Below, in pieces: positions 58,898 to 64,000 of a stretch of 64,000 bases of DNA. Positions within the stretch are counted from its first letter, which is position 1. Each line of letters opens with the position of its first letter. Location: assembly GCA_030583705.1 (NCBI GenBank), contig CP129471.1, positions 672,506 to 736,505 on the forward strand. Direction: 5' to 3'. Below the pieces are notes generated by a model. The model saw only the letters and a list, made by a program, of their open reading frames with translations. It was not told the DNA's origin and made no database searches. A program made the position numbers and the translations under genes. The DNA is from Patescibacteria group bacterium (lineage in GTDB: Bacteria; Patescibacteriota; Patescibacteriia; Patescibacteriales; Patescibacteriaceae).

Positions 58898-61126
58898 ATG
58901 AAACTTGTTATCGTTGAATCTCCCACCAAGGCCAAAACCATTACCAAATTTCTAAGCAAAGGGTTTACGGTTGAATCTTCTTTTGGTCATATCCGCGATC
59001 TGCCAAAATCGGAGATAGGCGTGGACACAGAAAAAGGCTTTGCTCCTCGCTATGTTGTTCCCACCAAAGCCAGAAAAACCGTTACCAAGCTTAAAAAGTT
59101 AGCCGATAAAGCGGAGCAGATAATTCTAGCTTCCGACGAAGACCGCGAAGGAGAGGCTATTGCTTGGCACCTAGCGGAAGCCCTTAAGTTACCCGAAGAA
59201 AAAATTTCTCGTATTGTTTTCCACGAAATAACTAAAGAAGCTATTGAAGAAGCTTTGGCTGGTCCAAGAAGTCTGGACGTTAATTTAGTAGATGCCCAAC
59301 AGGCCAGAAGAATTTTGGACAGATTAGTTGGTTATGAGCTATCTCCTTTTTTATGGAAAAAGGTCGCCCGCGGTCTTTCCGCTGGTAGGGTACAATCTGT
59401 AGCGGTGCGTTTAATTGTAGAAAGAGAAAAAGAAATCAGAGCCTTTAAGACCGATGAGTACTGGACTATCTCAGCTGAGCTAACAACTTCTGGAAAAGAA
59501 ATCTTTAAAGCCGAGCTTTTTTCTTTAGATAAAAAAACTTTGGATAAGTTTGCGATCAAAAACGAAGAAGAAGCTTTAAAGTTGGTTAAAGAGCTAGAAA
59601 AAGAAGATTACCAGGTAAGTTCAGTAGAAAAAAAACGCGGACAAAAAAATCCCCCCTCGCCTTTCACTACCTCAAGTCTTCAACAAACCGCCAATCGTTT
59701 CTTGGGTTTTTCCGCCAAGCAAACCATGATGATCGCTCAACAGCTTTATGAGGGTCTTGAACTTGGCAGCGAAGGCAGTGTCGGTTTAATTACTTATATG
59801 AGAACCGATTCTCTTCATCTATCTGAAAAATTCTTAAACGAAGCTAAGGATTATTTGCAAAAAACCTTAGGAGATAAATATCTGTCTGCTAGTCCAAGAC
59901 GCTTTAAAACCAAAGCCAAAGGAGCCCAAGAAGCCCACGAAGCCGTTAGACCAACCGAGGCCGGACGTTCACCGGATGAAATAAAAGAATTCTTAAATCC
60001 GAACCAACTTAAACTCTATCGTTTAATCTGGCAAAGAGCGGTGGCTAGCCAAATGGCACCGGCTGAACTGGATCAGGTAACGATTGAAGTTAAAGCCGGA
60101 CGTGGTGACTTTAGAGCTAACGGACAAACCATCGCCTTCCCGGGCTACTTAGCTATTTACCCGGAAAAAAGTAAAGAGCTTTTATTACCAACAGTTAAAG
60201 AAAACGAGAAGCTTAGCCTTAATGCTCTTTTACCAGAACAACATTTCACCAAACCTCCAGCCCGCTACAGCGACGCTACTTTGGTTAAGGAATTAGAAAA
60301 GAACGGTATTGGACGACCTTCCACTTACGCTCCAACTATTGCTACTATTGAAGCTAGAAACTACGTCGAACGAGACGATCAAAAAAGACTTAAACCCACC
60401 GCCATTGCCGAAGTAGTTAATGACGTCTTAACAGCCCACTTCCCAAATATTGTAGATCTGCAGTTTACGGCTAATCTGGAAAACGATTTTGATGAAATCG
60501 CCGCGGGGAAAATAGGTTGGCAAGGTGTCTTGGAAAGATTCTACGGACCTTTTCATGAAAACCTGCAAAATAAATATGAAGAAGTTAAAAAAGATGAGAT
60601 TATGCCAGAACAACCTACCGAAGAGATCTGTGAAAAATGCGGTAGCCAGATGATAATTAAAACCGGACGATATGGACCCTTCCTGGCTTGCGGCAACTTT
60701 CCGGAATGTAAGAATATTAAAAGCCTGGATAAAGACAAGCCAGAAGAAGATGAAAAGATTAAAGCTTTAAAAGAAAAACACCAAGAAGATAAATGCGAAA
60801 AATGCGGAGAAGCGATGGTAGTTAAAACCGGACGCTTTGGACCGTTTTTAGGCTGCAGCAATTATCCTAAATGCAAAAATATTAAAAACCTGGAAACTGA
60901 AGAAGGTCCAAAGGTTGTCTGCCCAATTTGTAAAGAAGGACAAATTGTTACCAAACGTAGTCGTCGCGGGATCTTCTACGCCTGTAACCGCTATCCGGAT
61001 TGTAAAACTGCCTATAATAATAAACCAACCGGTGAAAATTGCCCTGAGTGCGGAGATCTTTTATTAGATAACCCAAAAGGTATTAAGTGCGGTAGTAAGA
61101 GCTGCTCTTATATTAAAGAAGCTTAA
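58898..61126 (+). CDS. topA: DNA topoisomerase I
   Basis: A 742-residue type IA topoisomerase. Toprim domain at the N-terminus (VIVESPTKAKTITKFL, ASDEDREGEAIAWHL), active-site tyrosine in GLITYMRTDSLHLS. Four C-terminal zinc-ribbon repeats start at about residue 575 (CEKCGSQMIIKTGRYGPFLAC, CEKCGEAMVVKTGRFGPFLGC; each shown by its first 20 residues or fewer as CEKCG...GPFLAC). It relaxes negative supercoils. The gene is monocistronic or leads toward rmuC. Length is within the family range. Confidence 0.95.
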   Translation: MKLVIVESPTKAKTITKFLSKGFTVESSFGHIRDLPKSEIGVDTEKGFAPRYVVPTKARKTVTKLKKLADKAEQIILASDEDREGEAIAWHLAEALKLPEEKISRIVFHEITKEAIEEALAGPRSLDVNLVDAQQARRILDRLVGYELSPFLWKKVARGLSAGRVQSVAVRLIVEREKEIRAFKTDEYWTISAELTTSGKEIFKAELFSLDKKTLDKFAIKNEEEALKLVKELEKEDYQVSSVEKKRGQKNPPSPFTTSSLQQTANRFLGFSAKQTMMIAQQLYEGLELGSEGSVGLITYMRTDSLHLSEKFLNEAKDYLQKTLGDKYLSASPRRFKTKAKGAQEAHEAVRPTEAGRSPDEIKEFLNPNQLKLYRLIWQRAVASQMAPAELDQVTIEVKAGRGDFRANGQTIAFPGYLAIYPEKSKELLLPTVKENEKLSLNALLPEQHFTKPPARYSDATLVKELEKNGIGRPSTYAPTIATIEARNYVERDDQKRLKPTAIAEVVNDVLTAHFPNIVDLQFTANLENDFDEIAAGKIGWQGVLERFYGPFHENLQNKYEEVKKDEIMPEQPTEEICEKCGSQMIIKTGRYGPFLACGNFPECKNIKSLDKDKPEEDEKIKALKEKHQEDKCEKCGEAMVVKTGRFGPFLGCSNYPKCKNIKNLETEEGPKVVCPICKEGQIVTKRSRRGIFYACNRYPDCKTAYNNKPTGENCPECGDLLLDNPKGIKCGSKSCSYIKEA

Positions 61127-61254
61127 CGAACAAATAAAGAGAAAAAATAGCGAGCAGATTCAGACCAAATAAGCCAAGCTGTAATAAAACCCAATAAAAA
61201 GGCTATTAATTGCCAAGCTAAGGCTGGACTAAACTTCCAAGAAAAAAAAGACAT
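61123..61254 (-). CDS. Small membrane protein antisense to the topA end
   Basis: A 43-residue reading frame starting at the ATG at 61254 (MSFFSWKFSPALAWQLI) with a single hydrophobic segment (ALAWQLIAFLLGFITAWLIW) and a basic end (FFSLFVR). Its TAA overlaps the topA stop region by four bases. It fills the otherwise empty start of the gap between topA and rmuC. No promoter is clear and no family is known, so it remains tentative. Confidence 0.4.
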   Translation of the reverse strand: MSFFSWKFSPALAWQLIAFLLGFITAWLIWSESARYFFSLFVR

Positions 61255-61346
61255 AAAAATTAAAAAGCAATAATGGTATTATAGCGGCTCTTGTAGTATA
61301 ATCATTATATAATAAATATAACTTAACTATAGCAAGATAAAACTTT

Positions 61347-62411
61347 ATGTCAATTTCACCCCTCATTATATTTTTTCTTATTCTCGGCTTTTTGGTTATT
61401 GTGGCCCTACTGGTTTTTTTAGTCATTAATCTAAGAAAACCAAGAAACCAAGGAGAAATGTCTGCCATGATGGAAAGACTGGCCTCTTTAAATGACCACA
61501 ATAAAGAAATGCGCCAGCTTTTAGACCAAAAACTTTCCGAAACCCATTTAGCTCATCATAGACAGTTTAGCGAAACCGTTAAGATTGTCGGGCAAGTTAC
61601 AGAAAAGCTCACTCAACTAGACGAAACTAATAAGCAAGTTATTAATTTTTCCAGCCAGTTACAGAGCCTCCAAGATATCTTAAAAAACCCTAAACAACGA
61701 GGTGTGCTTGGAGAATATTATTTGGAAACTCTTTTAAAAAACGTTATGCCTCCCGGTAGCTACCAGATGCAATATTCTTTTTCCGATGGCACCATAGTGG
61801 ACGCTGCGGTTTTTGTTAAAGAAAAGATTATTCCAATTGATTCAAAATTCTCTTTGGAAAACTATAACCGCCTGGCTGAATCCCCTCCTGGAGGAGAAAG
61901 AGATAGGTTGGAAAAAGTTTTTCTTAATGATCTCAAATCAAGAATCATAGAAACCAGTAAATATATTCAACCGCAAAATAAAACCACAGACTTTGCCTTT
62001 ATGTTTATTCCCCATGAAGCTATCTATTATGATCTTTTAATTAACAAGATTGGTGGCAAAGGTGAAGAAAACGACAACCTAATCCAAAGAGCGGCTGGTA
62101 CTTATAAGGTAATCATTGTTTCTCCTACGTCCTTCTTGGCTTATCTACAAACCGTCCTACAGGGTCTACGAGCTCTACAAATTGAAGAAAGTGCGCTGGC
62201 TATTCGCGGCAACGTGGAAAAACTCCATAAACATATTTTAGTTTATGAAGATTATCTCCAAAAAATGGGTAATAGCCTAAATACTACAGTTAACCACTAC
62301 AATAATGCTTACAAAGAATTTAAAAAAGTAGACAAAGACGTAGTTAAAATTACTGAACAAGAATCTACGGTAGAGCCGTTGATTGTAGATAAAGCTAATT
62401 TGGAAGAATAA
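61347..62411 (+). CDS. rmuC: RmuC family DNA recombination protein
   Basis: A 354-residue protein. One N-terminal transmembrane segment (about residues 5-29) and a coiled coil (about 45-110) precede the RmuC nuclease-like domain: KQRGVLGEYYLETLLKNVMP, DGTIVDAAVFVKEKIIPIDSKFSLENY, FMFIPHEAIYYDLL and VIIVSPTSFLAYLQTVLQGL. RmuC proteins are predicted nucleases limiting recombination at inverted repeats. Typical E. coli RmuC is longer (about 475 residues). Confidence 0.92.
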   Translation: MSISPLIIFFLILGFLVIVALLVFLVINLRKPRNQGEMSAMMERLASLNDHNKEMRQLLDQKLSETHLAHHRQFSETVKIVGQVTEKLTQLDETNKQVINFSSQLQSLQDILKNPKQRGVLGEYYLETLLKNVMPPGSYQMQYSFSDGTIVDAAVFVKEKIIPIDSKFSLENYNRLAESPPGGERDRLEKVFLNDLKSRIIETSKYIQPQNKTTDFAFMFIPHEAIYYDLLINKIGGKGEENDNLIQRAAGTYKVIIVSPTSFLAYLQTVLQGLRALQIEESALAIRGNVEKLHKHILVYEDYLQKMGNSLNTTVNHYNNAYKEFKKVDKDVVKITEQESTVEPLIVDKANLEE

Positions 62412-62486
62412 CCAAAACTTAAAAAAATAACCAAAAGGTAAATATTTTAAAACAATATTGAAGAGACCTAAGACATAATAAAAAAT

Positions 62487-63380
62487 ATGGACAATCTTAA
62501 TTCTCATATCCTAAAGACCCTGGCCCTCTTTGATATTTTCAGTCGGCCTTTAACGGATTTTGAAATTTGGCAATATTTGACAGTACCAGCCTCTTATTCT
62601 GAAGTAAGGAGAGTTTTAGAAAACAATGAAGTTAACTTTAATCTAGAAAATCAATATGGCTTTTTTTATTTACCAAATCGTTCAGACATTATTGAAACCA
62701 GAAGACAAAGATACTCAGAGACAGATAAAAAGCTTAAAATCGCCCAAAGAAGGTTGCTCTTAATCAGCTGGCTACCGTGGATAAAGCTAATTTGTTTGGC
62801 CAATAACATTGGTTCACGAAATATCCGTCGTGAAGGGGATCTGGATCTTTTTATTATCACCTCTGCTAACCGAATTTGGTTAACAAAATTATTAACTACC
62901 ACAATTTTAGCTTTAAGTGGTCTTAGGCCTACTGAAAAAAGATTTCAAAACAAGCTTTGCCTGAGCTTTTTAGTGGATGAAACAAAACTTAATTTAGAAT
63001 CAATACTTTTAAGCGATGATCCTTATGTACCTTGTTGGCTGGCCGGTCTTATGCCCCTACGAGGAGACTGGAACGTCTATCTTAAACTAATGGATAATAA
63101 TCCATGGCTAAAAGAATCTTTACCTAACCTGGTTTACCCTGAAGCTGCCTCCAAATACTTTATCCAATCAAGGATAAGAAAATCACCAAAAAACTCTTTT
63201 AACTTCTTAGAAGTTTTAGCCAAAAAGTTTCATAAAAAAATTATGTCAAAAAAAATTCTTAGTCAAGCCGGCCAAGGTTCTTCGGTAATTATTGAAGATC
63301 ATATTATAAAACTCCATACCGAAGATCGTCGAGAAAAATTTAGAGAAGCTCTAAAAGAAAGACTCCAAAAATATGCTTAA
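62487..63380 (+). CDS. Nucleotidyltransferase-like protein next to an O-antigen ligase-like gene
   Basis: A 297-residue protein with an N-terminal winged-helix-like region (LALFDIFSRPLTDFEIWQYL). A nucleotidyltransferase-type signature follows: S110 in NNIGSRN and D118-x-D120 in EGDLDLFIIT. The C-terminal third is basic and helical. No substrate is suggested. Its last eight bases overlap the start of the next gene, so the two are coupled. The combination of predicted nucleotidyltransferase and glycan ligase suggests an envelope role, an inference from context. Confidence 0.65.
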   Translation: MDNLNSHILKTLALFDIFSRPLTDFEIWQYLTVPASYSEVRRVLENNEVNFNLENQYGFFYLPNRSDIIETRRQRYSETDKKLKIAQRRLLLISWLPWIKLICLANNIGSRNIRREGDLDLFIITSANRIWLTKLLTTTILALSGLRPTEKRFQNKLCLSFLVDETKLNLESILLSDDPYVPCWLAGLMPLRGDWNVYLKLMDNNPWLKESLPNLVYPEAASKYFIQSRIRKSPKNSFNFLEVLAKKFHKKIMSKKILSQAGQGSSVIIEDHIIKLHTEDRREKFREALKERLQKYA

Positions 63381-64000
63381 TAAAATATTTAATTGGCTAG
63401 TCCTTGGTATACTTGTTTTATTGCCTTGGCAAACCAGGTTAATTATCGCTCCAGCCGAAATTAACGGCGCTTTTTGGGAGTACGGCACCATCAGCTTATG
63501 GCTAATTGATCTTTTAATTCTAGCGGCTTTATTTTTCTGGTCAATTAAGCAAAAAATTAATTTTACCTCTCTTCTTAAAAAACCCTCCAACCTTAAGGTA
63601 CTACTCCTCGGGCTAATTATTATCTTGATTATCTCAGTTAGCCAAGCCCTAATGCCGCTACCGGCTTTATTAAAAGCCGTTAATATTATATTAGCCATAG
63701 TTGCCGGTTATCTTATAACCCAGACCACCCTGTCTTATAAAACACTTTTAAAAACCTTTTTAATAAGCGCTTCTTTATGTGGTCTTTTGGGTATTGGGCA
63801 ATTTATCAGTCAAGAAGCTCCAGCTAACACCTGGCTTGGTCTTGGAGGACATGATCCAAAAGAACCGGGAGTTTCGGTAGTAGAAGCAACAGCCTCGGAT
63901 GGCGTTAACGAAAGATGGCTCCGCGCCTATGGTAGTCTTGATCATCCCAATGTCTTAGGAGGCTTAATGGCCATAGCCTTTCTCTTCTCGGTTTGGTTAC
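63373..64000 (+). CDS. O-antigen ligase-like membrane protein, partial at the right edge
   Basis: The frame starts at the ATG at 63373 and runs past the window, giving 209 residues. It begins MLNKIFNWLVLGILVLLPWQ and has several hydrophobic segments. The later RWLRAYGSLDHPNVLGGLMA resembles the R-x-x-G-x-x-x-HPN-x-x-G motif of O-antigen ligase/polymerase (Wzy_C) proteins. It would join or polymerise lipid-linked glycans at the outer face of the membrane. The final periplasmic loop and C-terminus lie outside the window. Confidence 0.78.
   Translation, partial: MLNKIFNWLVLGILVLLPWQTRLIIAPAEINGAFWEYGTISLWLIDLLILAALFFWSIKQKINFTSLLKKPSNLKVLLLGLIIILIISVSQALMPLPALLKAVNIILAIVAGYLITQTTLSYKTLLKTFLISASLCGLLGIGQFISQEAPANTWLGLGGHDPKEPGVSVVEATASDGVNERWLRAYGSLDHPNVLGGLMAIAFLFSVWL

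Noticed and set aside
1-64000. UGA recoded as glycine
   Set aside because: UGA ends genes at several places, for example the ATGA junctions at 6611-6614 and 7336-7339, and no gene needs in-frame UGA.
1-64000. CRISPR arrays or insertion sequences
   Set aside because: No regularly spaced repeats, transposase-like genes or terminal inverted repeats with target duplications were seen, including around the AbiE-like pair.

Overview
The window looks like a chromosomal segment from a low-GC member of the Candidate Phyla Radiation (Patescibacteria), most likely a Parcubacteria-type lineage. The assignment is an inference. It rests on dense, mostly minus-strand gene packing, many short membrane or secreted proteins without recognisable families, pseudopilins fused to large C-terminal domains, a minimal set of housekeeping enzymes, and tRNAs with no encoded CCA (a CCA-adding enzyme is present). 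TAA, TAG and TGA all serve as stops, so the UGA=Gly code of Gracilibacteria/SR1 does not apply. Many promoters are close to TTGACA-N17-TATAAT.

Layout. 1-10.7 kb: surface polysaccharide locus on the minus strand, with four family-2 glycosyltransferases, rmlA, rmlD, rmlB and rmlC, and an unknown 242-residue protein translationally coupled between rmlB and rmlD. An AbiE-type toxin-antitoxin pair with its own operator-promoter interrupts it. 10.8-20.6 kb: asnS, a DUF4143 ATPase, valS, a FISUMP-capped pseudopilin, a small membrane protein with its own promoter and terminator, hisS, and an EamA transporter. 20.6-31.3 kb: accessory region with a pseudokinase, YggU, a phosphodiester glycosidase with a duplicated N-terminal module, tRNA-Pro, a holin-like protein, MscL, alanine racemase, a methyltransferase, a membrane-tethered winged helix, a Panacea/RelE-like toxin-antitoxin pair, and a secreted coiled-coil pair. 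31.4-40.7 kb: cyclophilin lipoprotein, CCA-adding enzyme, alkyltransferase, NrdR with a complex leader, RarA, two family-4 glycosyltransferases and the priming sugar-phosphate transferase, then the RNase P RNA.

40.9-54.6 kb: two tandem LamG-type pseudopilins, RNHCP protein, MurJ, a degenerate phosphoglycerate mutase homologue, Pgk, an HtrA-like protein without catalytic residues, a multi-pass membrane protein, a secreted beta-propeller protein, PilT and thioredoxin reductase. 54.6-64 kb: HD nucleotidase, tRNA-Glu, a degenerate DHH protein, tRNA-Val, tRNA-Ile(UAU), DprA, TopA, RmuC, a nucleotidyltransferase-like protein and the start of an O-antigen ligase-like protein.

How they fit together: two polysaccharide loci and MurJ build the envelope glycan. 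The three pseudopilins plus PilT point to type IV pili with interchangeable tip domains, and PilT with DprA would fit DNA uptake. Several proteins keep an enzyme fold but have lost catalytic residues (mutase, HtrA-like, kinase-like, DHH). The most interesting items are the modular pilins, the two toxin-antitoxin modules, the nrdR leader, the degenerate mutase and tRNA-Ile(UAU).
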